Assembly: GCF_003318275.1 (NCBI RefSeq)
Contig: NZ_QOCH01000017.1
Location: 33,742 to 97,741, forward strand
Direction: 5' to 3'
Source of the DNA: Marinobacter sp. F3R11
GTDB lineage: Bacteria > Pseudomonadota > Gammaproteobacteria > Pseudomonadales > Oleiphilaceae
DNA length: 64,000 bases
This document shows positions 53,397 to 64,000 of this stretch, one piece after another (within the stretch, counting starts at the first letter, position 1; each line of letters opens with the position of its first letter). A program made the translations under genes and the position numbers. Below the pieces are notes generated by a model. It searched no databases and was not told the DNA's origin. It was given only the letters and a program-made list of their open reading frames with translations.

Positions 53397-53429
53397 AAAA
53401 AAACCGGCGGTGATCCCGCCGGTTTTTTT
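53397..53429. terminator. Bidirectional terminator between malic enzyme and mrcA
   Basis: CCGGCGG/CCGCCGG stem flanked by seven A on the left and seven T on the right, so it can stop transcripts arriving from either convergent gene. Confidence 0.92.
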
Positions 53430-53469
53430 GTGGAGATTTATCTTCCGTGTTTCTCGGTGGTATCGCCAT

Positions 53470-56013
53470 TCAGAAAATCTGGCGAGAAAGGTCGTCCCCG
53501 TTTCCGTGTGTTCCATCCGGATTCGTGTCATCTGCAGCGAGAGGTGCGGGTGCATCTTCTTCTTTGAAAATCTCGAAAACACCCTGTTCTCCAGGTCGTG
53601 CGCGTCTCCCTGTTTCGGGGTTGATGCGGATGTTGACGATGCCGTTTGGTCGGGGCATGAAGGCTGAAGGTGCTCCTTCCAGTGCTACTTTCATGTAGTC
53701 GACCCAGATGGGCAGGGCAGTACTTGCTCCAAACTCTCTGCGACCTAGTGGGGCGGGTTGGTCAAAGCCGACCCACACGGTGGTCGCAAGGTTGTGATTG
53801 AAGCCGGCAAACCAGGTATCTCTTTGTTCGTTGGTTGTGCCTGTTTTACCTGCAATATCATCTCGTCCCAGTGCCAGGGCGCGACGCCCGGTTCCGCGTT
53901 TGACTACGTCCTGAAGCATTGAGTGCAGGATATAGACAGAGCGCTCATCTGCGAGCCGTCGCATGACTCGTGTTTCAGGAACTGTTTCACTTGTGATCGC
54001 CGGAGAGTTGTTGGCTTCGTCGTCGGGATTTGCTGGAGTGTCGTCTTCCGTCGTATCGCAGTTTCGGTCACAAAGAACGACTTCCGGGGCCTGGTAAACT
54101 GTGTTGCCGTGGACGTCTGTGATGCTATCGATCAGGAAGGGCTCAACATCGTAGCCTCCGTTGGCTATGACGGCGAGACCACGGGCCAGCTCCATGGGGG
54201 AGAGTTGGCCGCTACCAAGAGAGAGTGACAGGTCTCTGGGCATGTTTTCGGTGGGCACTTTGAGTTGCTTGAGATAATCCAGGGTCTGGGGAATGCCGAT
54301 ATCCCTGAGTAGTCGGATAGATACCAGGTTCCTTGAGCGGTACAGCGCTTCACGAAGCGGGGTGGGGCCATAGAATTGCCCGGAGGAGTTTTGTGGCCGC
54401 CAGGTGCTTTCGAGCGCTGAGTCGTCAAATACAATGGGGGCGTCATTGTAGATAGTTGCGGGCGACATGCCACTTTCAAGGGCCGCCAGGTATAGGAATG
54501 GTTTGAAGGTTGAACCTGGCTGTCTTCTGGCCTGAATGGCGCGGTTGTACTTGCTTTGGCGGAAGCTGTAACCGCCGGCAAGTGCTTCAATGGCACCAGT
54601 TTTCGCTTCAAGAGAAATAAGAGCACCTTCAGCTTTGGGGACCTGCATGAGTGAGACTCTTACCGGCTGTTCTATTCCCGGGAGTGTGTCACTCTCGGGC
54701 AAGCTGGCCTCAGGCGCTTCGGTTGCGGGTGCTTCGGTTTCCGTCGAGGGTGCTTGTGGCAGTTCTTCAACGCGGACATATACAACGTCGCCAACGCTTA
54801 CTACGTCAGAGGGTTTGTCCGGTTTGGGGCCGGTCCGGTTTTCCGATTTGTAGCGCGAGGCCCACTGCATGGATTCAAAGGGCATGGTGGCGGGGCCGAA
54901 TCTGCGTACGTGAGCAAGGGTCTCTTTTGTATCATCGTTGACTGATGTTATGACGGCAGGCATCAGGGATTCGATTCGCGGGTAGCCTTGTATGACCTTT
55001 GAAAGGTTCCCACCGGCCAGGGTTTCTGCATCGATCTGACCGATGGCTCCGCGAAACCCATGTCTGCGGTCATATGCTTCGAGCCCTCTTCTCAGAGCGT
55101 CGGTGGCAGTTTGCTGATCCCTGCTGTCGACGGTCAGTGTGACTTTGTATCCGTCAGTATAGGCTTCTTCGCCAAAGCGTCTGACCATTTCAGCGCGCGC
55201 CATTTCAGCAACGTAGTCGGCGTCTACTTCTGCCTCGGTGGCATTGTAGGTGGCTGTGAGTGGTGCTTTTACCGCTGACTCATACTCCTCCGGGCTGATA
55301 AAACCCAGCTCCTTCATTCGGCCGAGAATCCAGTCTCTGCGAATCTGTGCGCGTTGGGGGTTTGCCAGCGGGTTATATGCGGAGGGGGCCTTTGGCAGGC
55401 CGGCCAGCATGGCCATTTGCGCAAGGGAAAGTTCGTTGACCTGTTTGTTGTAATAAACCTGCGCAGCGGCAGCAATGCCGTAGGCGCGGTTGCCCAGATA
55501 AATCTTGTTCAGGTACAGCTCCAGGATCCGGTTTTTGTCCAGTTCACGCTCTATCTGAACTGCCAGAAGTATCTCATTGAACTTGCGGATAAAGGTCCGA
55601 TCGCGTGACAAAAAGTAATTTTTTGCAACCTGCATTGTGATCGTGCTGCCGCCGGATTGGATCGAACCGGTAGAGATCAGTTCGATGGCAGCCCGCGCCA
55701 GGCCTTTGATGTCGACCCCGAAGTGTTCGTAGAATCGAGAGTCTTCCGCCGCCATAAAGGCTTGTAACTGAATTGTGGGGATCTGTTCGATTGTGATCGG
55801 TGCCCTTCTCTTTTCACCGAATTCTGCTATTAATCTGTTGTCTTTGCTGTATACCCGTAGAGGTGTCTGGAGTTTTATGTCCAGGAGTTGCTCTACAGGG
55901 GGGAGGCCCGGACGCAGGTAAAGATAGAAGCCTGAGCCAACGATAACGGCGACACTCAGTCCGGTGAGAAAGAACCATGCAAAAAGGCGAGAAGTACGCA
56001 ACAAATGAGACAT
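53470..56013 (-). CDS. mrcA: Penicillin-binding protein 1A
   Basis: This bifunctional class A PBP polymerises glycan strands and crosslinks peptides in the periplasm. The 847 residues include a short cytoplasmic head, one membrane anchor (WFFLTGLSVAVIVGSGFYLYL), the GT51 domain with AAEDSRFYEHFGVDIKG near residue 90 and STITMQVAKNYFLSRDRT split across its second motif, an OB-like insert about residues 320-440 with a Pro/Glu-rich stretch, and the transpeptidase domain with the SxxK serine in GSTFKPF near residue 501, SRN and KTGT near 722. It diverges from the pilM operon, a classic arrangement in Pseudomonas and Marinobacter relatives. Confidence 0.96.
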   Translation of the reverse strand: MSHLLRTSRLFAWFFLTGLSVAVIVGSGFYLYLRPGLPPVEQLLDIKLQTPLRVYSKDNRLIAEFGEKRRAPITIEQIPTIQLQAFMAAEDSRFYEHFGVDIKGLARAAIELISTGSIQSGGSTITMQVAKNYFLSRDRTFIRKFNEILLAVQIERELDKNRILELYLNKIYLGNRAYGIAAAAQVYYNKQVNELSLAQMAMLAGLPKAPSAYNPLANPQRAQIRRDWILGRMKELGFISPEEYESAVKAPLTATYNATEAEVDADYVAEMARAEMVRRFGEEAYTDGYKVTLTVDSRDQQTATDALRRGLEAYDRRHGFRGAIGQIDAETLAGGNLSKVIQGYPRIESLMPAVITSVNDDTKETLAHVRRFGPATMPFESMQWASRYKSENRTGPKPDKPSDVVSVGDVVYVRVEELPQAPSTETEAPATEAPEASLPESDTLPGIEQPVRVSLMQVPKAEGALISLEAKTGAIEALAGGYSFRQSKYNRAIQARRQPGSTFKPFLYLAALESGMSPATIYNDAPIVFDDSALESTWRPQNSSGQFYGPTPLREALYRSRNLVSIRLLRDIGIPQTLDYLKQLKVPTENMPRDLSLSLGSGQLSPMELARGLAVIANGGYDVEPFLIDSITDVHGNTVYQAPEVVLCDRNCDTTEDDTPANPDDEANNSPAITSETVPETRVMRRLADERSVYILHSMLQDVVKRGTGRRALALGRDDIAGKTGTTNEQRDTWFAGFNHNLATTVWVGFDQPAPLGRREFGASTALPIWVDYMKVALEGAPSAFMPRPNGIVNIRINPETGRRARPGEQGVFEIFKEEDAPAPLAADDTNPDGTHGNGDDLSRQIF

Positions 56014-56199
56014 TTTTTTCTGACAACTGTTGGATATAGGTCTATCATTTGAGAAATTGCTTTAGGAAGGATGAGTCGCTTCACCGTTGCAATTGTTCTC
56101 AGCTGAAGAAGAGCGGACATTGTAAACGGAATAATGAAGAAATTCTCTTAAATAAAAAACACATAACACATGTAACCGGGTGCTTTTAGCCAGGTATAG

Positions 56200-57272
<1,073 letters not shown>

Positions 57273-57273
<1 letters not shown>

Positions 57274-57836
57274 TGGCAAGAATTAACCTCAGGCCCTGGC
57301 GCGAAGAGCTCCGGGCAGAGAAGCAGAAGCAGTTTGTTGTGATGGTCTTGGGTGCTGCCATTATTGCGGGCGGGCTCACATTTCTTTGGAAAACACATGT
57401 TGATAGCAGCATTGCCTATCAGCAGTCCAGAAATGCCTACATTGAATCCGCTTCCAAAAAGTTGGACGAGCAGATTCGTGAAATCGAGAGTCTGAGGCGT
57501 AAGCGTGACGAACTCTTGGCGCGCATGAAGGTTATCCAGGATCTTCAGGGCAAGCGCCCTGTGATCGTGCGGGCCTTTGATGAGCTGGTTCGTACCTTGC
57601 CCGACGGTCTGTTCTATACGGATCTTAGAAAGGTGGGCGACAGGGTGAGTATTGTGGGGATGGCGGAATCGAATAGTCGCGTCTCAACGCTCATGCGACA
57701 GTTTGAGGAGTCTGACTGGTTCGCCAGTCCAAACCTCTCGAATGTATCGTCTGCAGACAGCCAGCGAGCGGGATACAGTCAGTTCAATATGACTGTTGTA
57801 CAAAAAACACCTGAGCCCGAAGGGGGGGACAAGTAA
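57273..57836 (+). CDS. pilN: Type IV pilus assembly protein PilN
   Basis: This bitopic inner-membrane protein of 187 residues has the conserved N-terminal ARINLRPWREELRAEKQK, which binds PilM, one transmembrane segment (QFVVMVLGAAIIAGGLTFLW), a coiled coil around residues 50-90 and a periplasmic ferredoxin-like domain that dimerises with PilO. Its stop overlaps the pilO start (TAATG). Confidence 0.95.
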
Positions 57837-58447
57837 TGAGCCTCGCGGACTCTTTAAAAAGCCTCAATGAATTTGATATCAATGATCTTGATATAAACAA
57901 TGCAGGTATCTGGCCGGCACCAATAAAGGCCATAGTTGTCCTGATTGTTTTCGGCCTGATTATGGGTGGCGGCTATTGGTTCTTTATAAAAGATCAATAT
58001 GTGCAGCTCGAGCGGGTAGAAAAGATCGAGCTGGATTTGCGTAAAAAATACGAAGAGAAGGCTTATCAGGTAGCTAACCTTGAAATCTTCAAGGCACAGA
58101 TGGTCGAGATGGAAGAGACCTTTGGTGCTCTGGTGCGTCAGCTTCCAAGCGAGACCGAAGTGCCAGGGTTGCTGGAGGATATCACCAATACGGCTCTGGG
58201 TAGTGGTTTGGCTCTTCAGGAAGTGAAGCTCCAGGCTGAGCGGAAGCGTGACTTTTACTCCGAATTGCCGATCAATATTCGTGTTACCGGCACCTATCAT
58301 GAACTGGCGTCATTTGTGAGCAGCGTCGCAAGCCTTCCACGGATTGTAACTCTGCATGATTTAACTATTAAACCAACTAGCGGAGACGGTGAGCGGCTTG
58401 ATATGAGAGTTGTTGCTCGTACCTACCGCTACCGGGCTGGAGAATGA
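57836..58447 (+). CDS. pilO: Type IV pilus assembly protein PilO
   Basis: This 203-residue bitopic inner-membrane protein pairs with PilN and contacts PilP. It shows an acidic N-terminal cytoplasmic stretch (FDINDLDINNAGIWPAPIK), one membrane segment (AIVVLIVFGLIMGGGYWFFI), a coiled coil to about residue 100 and a periplasmic PilO domain with LRQLPSETEVPGLLEDI-like and YHELASFVSSVASLPRIVTL motifs. Overlaps at both ends show tight translational coupling in pilMNOP. Confidence 0.95.
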   Translation: MSLADSLKSLNEFDINDLDINNAGIWPAPIKAIVVLIVFGLIMGGGYWFFIKDQYVQLERVEKIELDLRKKYEEKAYQVANLEIFKAQMVEMEETFGALVRQLPSETEVPGLLEDITNTALGSGLALQEVKLQAERKRDFYSELPINIRVTGTYHELASFVSSVASLPRIVTLHDLTIKPTSGDGERLDMRVVARTYRYRAGE

Positions 58448-58998
58448 GCATGGCAGCAAAGCATGCGGGAAAAGCCTGGCTGGGTATTTGTCTGGTATCG
58501 CTCCTGACGGCCTGCTCGCAGGGTAGCGGCTTTTCCGATCTGGACAAGTTCATGGCAGACACCCGAGCCAAGCCTCGAGGATATGTCGAGCCATTGCCGG
58601 AATTTAAGGCTTACGAGGCATTCAGTTATTCTGCGGCGGATCGGAGGGCACCTTTTGAGCCGCCAATAGATGTTCAGCTGACCATGGTTGATGAAAAACC
58701 AGTCAGTGACATTGAGCCTGACCTGGATCGGCCGAATGAAGTTCTTGAGAATTTCGATCTCAAGGATCTCGGGATGGTTGGTACTCTGCAGGGTGTATCG
58801 GGTGGTCTTTATGCACTGATCCGGGACAACACAGGTGGTATTCACCGCGTTCGGACCGGGAACTATATGGGGCAGAACTACGGCCGCGTTGTTGGTGTTA
58901 GTGAGGCCCGGATCGAGCTTATCGAAATCGTTCCGAATGGCCGGGGTGGTTGGGTAGAGCGTCCTCGCTTTCTGACTCTTGATGAAGACGCAGGCTAA
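58444..58998 (+). CDS. pilP: Type IV pilus assembly lipoprotein PilP
   Basis: This 184-residue lipoprotein links the PilNO complex to the PilQ secretin. A signal peptide ends with the lipobox LLTAC (lipidated Cys24), followed by a disordered linker with FMADTRAKPRGYVEPLPEFK and a C-terminal beta domain (MVGTLQGVSGGLYALIRDN and RVRTGNYMGQNYGRV) that binds the secretin N0 domain. ATGA overlaps the pilO stop. Confidence 0.94.
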   Translation: MSMAAKHAGKAWLGICLVSLLTACSQGSGFSDLDKFMADTRAKPRGYVEPLPEFKAYEAFSYSAADRRAPFEPPIDVQLTMVDEKPVSDIEPDLDRPNEVLENFDLKDLGMVGTLQGVSGGLYALIRDNTGGIHRVRTGNYMGQNYGRVVGVSEARIELIEIVPNGRGGWVERPRFLTLDEDAG

Positions 58999-59009
58999 GG
59001 AGCGGCTGG

Positions 59010-61124
59010 ATGAAAATTGAAAGAAAAATGCATATACAAAAAAGTTTAGGGTCGAGGCTAGCGATGTTCAGAAAACTCAACGTATACGTCAGCGTGGTTA
59101 CTTTTGGGTTGTTCTCCAGTCTGGCCAGTGCGGTCACGCTGGAGGACGTTTCGTTTTCGTCATTGCCGGGTGAGCGCCTGGAAGTGACACTCAAATTTGA
59201 TGGTCAGCCTCCTGAGCCGTCGGGTTACACTATTGAGCGTCCTGCGCGCATTGCAGTAGACCTGAGCGATACTACCAGCGGCCTTGATAGCCGCAGTATC
59301 CCTCTGGGGTCCGGTAATGCCCAGAGCATGACGGTAGTAGAAACCAAGGATCGTACTCGCCTGATCTTCAATCTGGTTGAGTTGGCTCCGTATGAAACGG
59401 TTCGCAATAATAACTCCCTGGTAATGACTATTGGCGGAGAGTCGATCGGTGATTCGGTAACCACAACCAGCACCCCGATGAGCTCCGGTTCAGTTTCGGC
59501 GAAACCTGCAGCAGCTCCGAACACGCTTGCAGGTGTTGATTTCCGTCGCGGAAAGGATGGTGAAGGTCGTGTGATTGTAGATCTTGGCAGCTCGTCTACC
59601 CCGATAGACCTGTCGGAACTCGGCGGCAAGATTCGCCTGACGATGGATGGCCTTGCCGTACCTTCAGATCTGCGCCGTCGTCTTGACGTGACAGACTTTG
59701 CTACACCGGTCAGCCGGATTGACACCTTTGTTGAAGATGGTAATGCAGTCGTCGAGATTCGCCCGGAAGGCAACTATGACTACATTGCCTATCAGTCGGG
59801 TAGTGAGTTCACCGTCAGCGTAGAGAAACTTACGGAAGAAGAGGCTGAATCCCGTCGCGAGGAGAAATTTCCGTATACGGGCGACAAGCTGTCCCTGAAT
59901 TTCCAGGATATTGAAGTTCGCTCTGTGCTGCAGTTGATTGCTGACTTCACCGGTTTGAATCTGGTAGCGAGTGACACAGTTGGTGGCAGCATTACCCTGC
60001 GTTTGCAGAATGTACCCTGGGATCAGGCTCTGGATCTGATACTCAAAACAAAAGGTCTGGATAAGCGCCAGATTGGTAACGTGCTGCTGGTTGCGCCGGC
60101 AGATGAAATTGCTGCCCGTGAGAAGCTTGAACTCGAAACCAACAAGCAGATTGCTGAGCTTGCACCAGTTCGGTTGGATATTGTTCAGGTTAATTATGCC
60201 AAGGCGGCGGATATCGTTGCTCTGATTCAGGCGGATCAGGAACTGATATCCGATCGTGGGTTTGTGTCCTCGGATGTTCGGACCAATACCATCAGCGTTC
60301 GTGAAACCTCTGATAAGCTGGAAGAAATTCGTCGCCTGGTGTCTACCTGGGACGTCCCGGTTCGTCAGGTTTCGATTGAGGCACGTATTGTACGCGCTCA
60401 GAATAACGTTGCTGAAGAGCTTGGCGTAAGCTGGGGTGCGGCTGCCAGTGGTGACGCTAACGGAGGTTCAAATAACGTCGTGGTTGGCGGGTCTCAGAGT
60501 GGCTTGGCCAGTACTGCTGCTGGTGTGCTGGGTTTCCCTTCTGACCTGAACGTAGATCTCGGTACTACCCGGTCTCCGGCTGGTTCTGTGGCGTTCGGTT
60601 ACATCGGCACAGATTTCCTGATTGATATGGAGCTCTCCGCATACGAAAGTGATGGCCAGGCCGAGGTTGTTTCACAGCCGCGCGTGGTTACCGCAGATCG
60701 TCAGACAGCCTCGATCAAGTCAGGTGAAGAGATTCCTTATCAGGAAGCATCTTCAAGCGGCGCTACCTCTGTTTCATTCAAAGAAGCTGTGTTGTCTCTT
60801 GAAGTGACTCCGCAGATTACTCCGGATGACAAGATTATTATGGATCTGGTGGTCAACCAGGATTCGCGTGGTGAAGTTACAGAGGGCATTCCGTCAATCA
60901 ACACCAACGAAGTTACTACTCAGGTGCTCGTGGGCAATGGTGAAACGGTTGTTCTGGGTGGAATCTTCCAGTCTGAGGTTGCTACTACGGTGGTCAAGAC
61001 TCCGGTGTTGGGCGATATCCCCTATCTTGGGCGCTTGTTCAAGCGTACAGAGAAGATCAATGAGCGTAGTGAGCTGTTGATCTTTATCACCCCCAAGATC
61101 ATCAAGAACGACCTGATCCAGTAA
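59010..61124 (+). CDS. pilQ: Type IV pilus secretin PilQ
   Basis: This outer-membrane secretin forms the channel through which the pilus emerges. The 704 residues include a signal peptide (around YVSVVTFGLFSSLASA), two AMIN domains for peptidoglycan binding (about 43-110 and 170-270), the N0/STN domain with LSLNFQDIEVRSVLQLIADF, an N1 domain and the C-terminal secretin barrel with SQPRVVTADRQTASIKSGEE and VVLGGIFQSEVATTVVKTPV. AAGGAG eight bases before the ATG supports the start. A terminator follows, ending the pil operon before aroK. Confidence 0.95.
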   Translation: MKIERKMHIQKSLGSRLAMFRKLNVYVSVVTFGLFSSLASAVTLEDVSFSSLPGERLEVTLKFDGQPPEPSGYTIERPARIAVDLSDTTSGLDSRSIPLGSGNAQSMTVVETKDRTRLIFNLVELAPYETVRNNNSLVMTIGGESIGDSVTTTSTPMSSGSVSAKPAAAPNTLAGVDFRRGKDGEGRVIVDLGSSSTPIDLSELGGKIRLTMDGLAVPSDLRRRLDVTDFATPVSRIDTFVEDGNAVVEIRPEGNYDYIAYQSGSEFTVSVEKLTEEEAESRREEKFPYTGDKLSLNFQDIEVRSVLQLIADFTGLNLVASDTVGGSITLRLQNVPWDQALDLILKTKGLDKRQIGNVLLVAPADEIAAREKLELETNKQIAELAPVRLDIVQVNYAKAADIVALIQADQELISDRGFVSSDVRTNTISVRETSDKLEEIRRLVSTWDVPVRQVSIEARIVRAQNNVAEELGVSWGAAASGDANGGSNNVVVGGSQSGLASTAAGVLGFPSDLNVDLGTTRSPAGSVAFGYIGTDFLIDMELSAYESDGQAEVVSQPRVVTADRQTASIKSGEEIPYQEASSSGATSVSFKEAVLSLEVTPQITPDDKIIMDLVVNQDSRGEVTEGIPSINTNEVTTQVLVGNGETVVLGGIFQSEVATTVVKTPVLGDIPYLGRLFKRTEKINERSELLIFITPKIIKNDLIQ

Positions 61125-61137
61125 CCGGAGCAGGTAG

Positions 61138-61172
61138 AAAAAGCCGCCGCGATAAACCGGCGGCTTTTTTTT
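61138..61172 (+). terminator. Rho-independent terminator of the pilMNOPQ operon
   Basis: GCCGCCG/CGGCGGC stem preceded by five A and followed by eight T, 14 bp after the pilQ stop. Confidence 0.9.
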
Positions 61173-61257
61173 GCCTGCATATCCGGCCCAGCTGAAGCTT
61201 ATGCAATCCGCAGCCCTGTGATATTCTCACCCGCCTGAACACTATTGAGCGGAAGAT

Positions 61258-61824
61258 ATGTCTTTGCCCAAACGCATCGTCCTGGTTGGCCCCATGGGCG
61301 CTGGTAAAAGTACAATTGGCCGGATGCTCGCCCGGGAGCTGGGGTATCGATTCCTGGACTCCGATCGCATCATTGAAGAACGTTGCGGGGCAAATATCCC
61401 CTGGATATTCGATGTTGAAGGTGAGGATGGGTTCAGGCAGCGGGAAACGGCAATGCTGGATGAGTTGTCTGCTGAGTCCGGGACGGTTCTGGCAACAGGT
61501 GGTGGTGCAGTTATGCGTCCGGAAAATCACCCGATGTTGAAAAAAGATTCGGTTGTGGTCTATCTCAGAACTTCAATAGAGCAACAGGTTGAGCGCACAT
61601 GCAAGGATCGTAACCGGCCATTGCTGCAGAGTGACGACCCTGAAGGGGTTTTACGCCGGCTGTTTGCTGTCAGGGATCCGCTATACACTGAACTTGCGGA
61701 TATTATTATGCATACAGATCGCAAAAGCCCGCGGCTTGTAGTGCGTCAGCTCGTCAATCGCATAAACCCCAAAACGCCGCGACAACAAAGGCAGGTACGA
61801 AAGGAAGGCCGCAACCATGTATAA
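61258..61824 (+). CDS. aroK: Shikimate kinase
   Basis: This P-loop kinase phosphorylates shikimate in the aromatic amino acid pathway. The 188 residues show [18 protein letters not shown] (Walker A), [13 protein letters not shown] for shikimate binding, [12 protein letters not shown], the [13 protein letters not shown] loop and the lid arginine in [14 protein letters not shown]-terminal basic tail overlaps the aroB start by 8 bp, so the two are coupled as in E. coli and Pseudomonas. Confidence 0.96.
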   Translation: MSLPKRIVLVGPMGAGKSTIGRMLARELGYRFLDSDRIIEERCGANIPWIFDVEGEDGFRQRETAMLDELSAESGTVLATGGGAVMRPENHPMLKKDSVVVYLRTSIEQQVERTCKDRNRPLLQSDDPEGVLRRLFAVRDPLYTELADIIMHTDRKSPRLVVRQLVNRINPKTPRQQRQVRKEGRNHV

Positions 61825-62914
61825 GTTGCTTCACGAGCTCCAGGTTTGTCTGGGCGAGCGCAGTTACCCCATCGTAATCGGGGAAGGCATGCTGGGTAAG
61901 TATGATCTTTCCCGTTACGTTTGTGGCTCCCAGGTGATGATCGTAACCAATGATGTGGTTGGTCCTTTGTACCTGGAGAAGGCCAGGGGGTGTTTCCCGG
62001 GTAAGAAGGTAGATGTCGTCGTGTTGCCTGATGGTGAACGGCACAAAGACTGGCGGACGCTGAACCTGATTTTTGATGCCCTGCTGGAAAAACGGCATAC
62101 ACGTAAAACCACACTTGTGGCCCTGGGAGGCGGTGTTGTTGGTGATATGACGGGGTTTGCGGCAGCCTCGTATCAGCGTGGAGTGCCGTTCATTCAGATA
62201 CCGACAACGCTTTTGTCCCAGGTTGACTCCTCAGTGGGTGGTAAAACAGGCATCAATCACCCGCTAGGAAAAAATATGATTGGCGCATTTCACCAGCCGG
62301 AAGCCGTTCTGATTGACACAGATACGCTTCAGACTCTGCCGCCCAGGGAGGTTTCTGCCGGGCTTGCAGAAGTTATCAAGTACGGTCTGATCCGGGATAT
62401 TGGCTTTCTCGGTTGGCTGGAGCAGGAGGTCGACCAGCTGGTAGCTCGTGACAATGAGTCTCTGGCCGAGGCCATATTGCGGTCTTGCGCTTGCAAGGCA
62501 GATGTGGTCGCTCAGGATGAACGTGAAAGTGGGCTCAGGGCGACGCTGAATCTTGGTCATACCTTTGGCCACGCGATAGAGACATTTGCCGGATACGGTA
62601 ACTGGCTGCATGGAGAAGCGGTTGGAACGGGCATGGTGATGGCCGCCGACCTGTCTGAGCGGGAAGGTTCAATCAGTCATGCGGATTATGATCGCATTGT
62701 CCGGCTTATTGGGCGGGCCAGCCTGCCAGTTTTACCTCCGGAAAATATGACGCAGGCCGATTTCATGAGTCTCATGGCTGTCGACAAGAAAAATCTGGAC
62801 GGGCGGTTGCGACTGGTATTGCTCCGGTCCGTCGGGGATGCCGTTGTTACGTCTGACGCCTCTCCGGAAAACCTTGCTGCAACACTGGCGGCCTTCTGTC
62901 GACAGGAAAACTAA
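61817..62914 (+). CDS. aroB: 3-dehydroquinate synthase
   Basis: This NAD- and metal-dependent cyclase converts DAHP to 3-dehydroquinate. At 365 residues it has family length, with [60 protein letters not shown] and the metal ligands in [20 protein letters not shown] and [13 protein letters not shown]. It follows aroK and is followed by the DamX-like gene, the conserved aroK-aroB-damX order. Confidence 0.97.
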   Translation: MYKLLHELQVCLGERSYPIVIGEGMLGKYDLSRYVCGSQVMIVTNDVVGPLYLEKARGCFPGKKVDVVVLPDGERHKDWRTLNLIFDALLEKRHTRKTTLVALGGGVVGDMTGFAAASYQRGVPFIQIPTTLLSQVDSSVGGKTGINHPLGKNMIGAFHQPEAVLIDTDTLQTLPPREVSAGLAEVIKYGLIRDIGFLGWLEQEVDQLVARDNESLAEAILRSCACKADVVAQDERESGLRATLNLGHTFGHAIETFAGYGNWLHGEAVGTGMVMAADLSEREGSISHADYDRIVRLIGRASLPVLPPENMTQADFMSLMAVDKKNLDGRLRLVLLRSVGDAVVTSDASPENLAATLAAFCRQEN

Positions 62915-62949
62915 GGAAAGGTTGTAACATTGAATCGCAGGGAATTTTT

Positions 62950-64000
62950 GTGACAGACGATAGTTTCAACAGTCTTGATGGTGGCGGGTTGTTTCCCCGG
63001 TTACAACAGCGATATGGCTTGAGGGACAACCCTCTGGAGATGGATGCGCCATTTTTTCCGGACGCGATGCGTCATCATGCGCTGGAGGCTCTGCGACATC
63101 TTTGTGGGTTTGGTGATATGGCGCTGCTGCTTACCGGTGCGCCTGGCTCAGGTAAGAGCAGATTACTGGCTGAGTTGGTAAGAAGTGAGTCATCGCGGTT
63201 GGCGTTTCATTGCCTGTCTTCCGCTGCACTGACAAGTTTGAATGCGCTTGTAAGAGACCTTGGGCAGGTTTCTCGTTCTGGAGCGGGCGATCCTGAAAAT
63301 CCACGTGAGGCTGTATATCGGTTTTTCAGGTGGTCGGAAAGTCGGGTCGAAAAAGGCCAGCGTATGGTGCTGCTTGTCGACGACGCTGATCGTGCTCCCC
63401 CTGATATCCTCAGGCTGATTCTCGACGCTTTCCTGGCGGCGGATCGATCCAGGGCTGCGGTTCCGGTGTTCGCTGGTGAGGATCGCCTTGTAACCCTGAT
63501 GAATCTTGAAGATTCATCCGTTTCCGTTCACCAGATTCATTTGCGCCCTCTGACCAGAGAAGAAGTTTTTTCCTATCTTGAGCCGCGAGTCCACAGGGCG
63601 GGCGGCAAGGTGAACGAACTCCTGAGCCCTGTCCGGCTGGCAAGAATACACGAGCTTAGCCAGGGCAGCTTTTCCCGCCTGAAAAGGGTAACACCCGGTA
63701 TCTGGATGGACATTGTTTCCGATGCTACGAAAAAGAAACCTTCTCAGGGTATCAATTTTAAGCAGTTCCGACTCCCTGCGCTGGTTCTCATACTGCTGGG
63801 CGGTTCCTGGTGGTTTGTATCTCAGCAATATGATGAATCGGTAGCCCTTGAGCAGGAGGTTGTTCCCGGGCCGGACCGGATCCGCAAGAGCATTACGATT
63901 GGTCCCGGAACAACCGAAGATGAGGCTCCCGATGAGCTTCCTTCGCCATTGACAGAACCCGTGGCTTCGCCGGATACTCTTCCTGAGCCTGAGCCTGAGC
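62950..64000 (+). CDS. DamX-like AAA ATPase with C-terminal envelope region (3' truncated)
   Basis: The frame opens at GTG 62950, with AGGGA seven bases upstream, and runs open to the window end (350 codons seen). An ExeA-type AAA ATPase domain comes first: the YGLRDNPLEMDAPFFPDAMR opening, Walker A LTGAPGSGKSRLLAEL near residues 59-68 and Walker B MVLLVDDAD. Near residue 272 a membrane segment starts (LPALVLILLGGSWWFV), followed by a Pro/Glu-rich linker ending in Pro-Glu repeats (CCTGAG units) at the window edge. Homologues after aroB end in a SPOR domain binding septal peptidoglycan; that part lies beyond the window. E. coli DamX lacks the ATPase part. Confidence 0.85.
   Translation, partial: MTDDSFNSLDGGGLFPRLQQRYGLRDNPLEMDAPFFPDAMRHHALEALRHLCGFGDMALLLTGAPGSGKSRLLAELVRSESSRLAFHCLSSAALTSLNALVRDLGQVSRSGAGDPENPREAVYRFFRWSESRVEKGQRMVLLVDDADRAPPDILRLILDAFLAADRSRAAVPVFAGEDRLVTLMNLEDSSVSVHQIHLRPLTREEVFSYLEPRVHRAGGKVNELLSPVRLARIHELSQGSFSRLKRVTPGIWMDIVSDATKKKPSQGINFKQFRLPALVLILLGGSWWFVSQQYDESVALEQEVVPGPDRIRKSITIGPGTTEDEAPDELPSPLTEPVASPDTLPEPEPE

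Noticed and set aside
63977..64000. CCTGAG hexanucleotide repeats at the window end as a satellite or CRISPR-like array
   Set aside because: They encode Pro-Glu repeats in the linker of the DamX-like protein; only about four units are visible and there are no spacers.

Overview
The window looks like chromosome from a marine gammaproteobacterium close to Pseudomonas, most probably Marinobacter or a near relative. This is inferred from gene order and protein resemblance only; no database search was possible. Several blocks keep the order seen in Pseudomonas: glnE-ilvE leading into a lipopolysaccharide core region that ends at waaA, tolC / nudF-DUF1249-cpdA, HAD-rppH-ptsP-patatin, and hslUV-SPOR-argS-priA-rpmE-malic enzyme-mrcA-pilMNOPQ-aroKB-damX.

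Region 1 (1-3.0 kb): the 3' end of glnE, ilvE, and a small DUF6165 protein. Region 2 (3.0-30.7 kb): a large variable envelope-polysaccharide region made of blocks that alternate in strand. It holds (a) two GT8 transferases, an O-antigen ligase and a heptosyltransferase, all translationally coupled; (b) a Kdo kinase; (c) a HAD phosphatase, a KdsB-like cytidylyltransferase and a two-domain aldolase that look like a pathway to an unusual CMP-activated ulosonic acid; (d) a forward operon with a GT4, a CDP-glycerol-type transferase, a GT52-like transferase and a complete dTDP-Fuc4NAc cassette (rfbB, rfbA, wecF, a hexapeptide acetyltransferase, wecE); (e) manC, an LpxL-type acyltransferase and an O-antigen ligase fused to a family 2 glycosyltransferase; (f) yrbL and an SGNH hydrolase; (g) lpxL, an ELM1-family protein and two GT4 enzymes; (h) waaA. 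Parts of 13.6-18 kb read visibly more A+T-rich than the flanks, as is usual for exchanged O-antigen genes.

Region 3 (30.7-38.3 kb): tolC, nudF, DUF1249, cpdA, the divergent metE/metR pair, an orphan gcvH, and a striking 102-bp inverted repeat. Region 4 (38.4-44.7 kb): rlmI, a HAD-IB phosphatase, rppH, ptsP and a patatin-like protein whose catalytic serine is replaced by asparagine. Region 5 (44.7-64 kb): hslVU with a clear heat-shock promoter, a SPOR protein, argS, priA, rpmE, malic enzyme, mrcA, the type IV pilus operon pilMNOPQ, aroK, aroB, and the start of a DamX-like AAA/SPOR protein cut by the window end.

Coding density is very high and no stretch longer than about 300 bases lacks a gene. 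The longest gaps are upstream of nudF (about 270 bp), upstream of rpmE (263 bp) and between mrcA and pilM (195 bp). No rRNA, tRNA, insertion sequence, phage gene or CRISPR array was seen. The best candidate for new biology is the 8.2-11.2 kb aldolase/cytidylyltransferase/phosphatase module, together with the GT52-like and CDP-glycerol-type transferases just downstream of it on the other strand.
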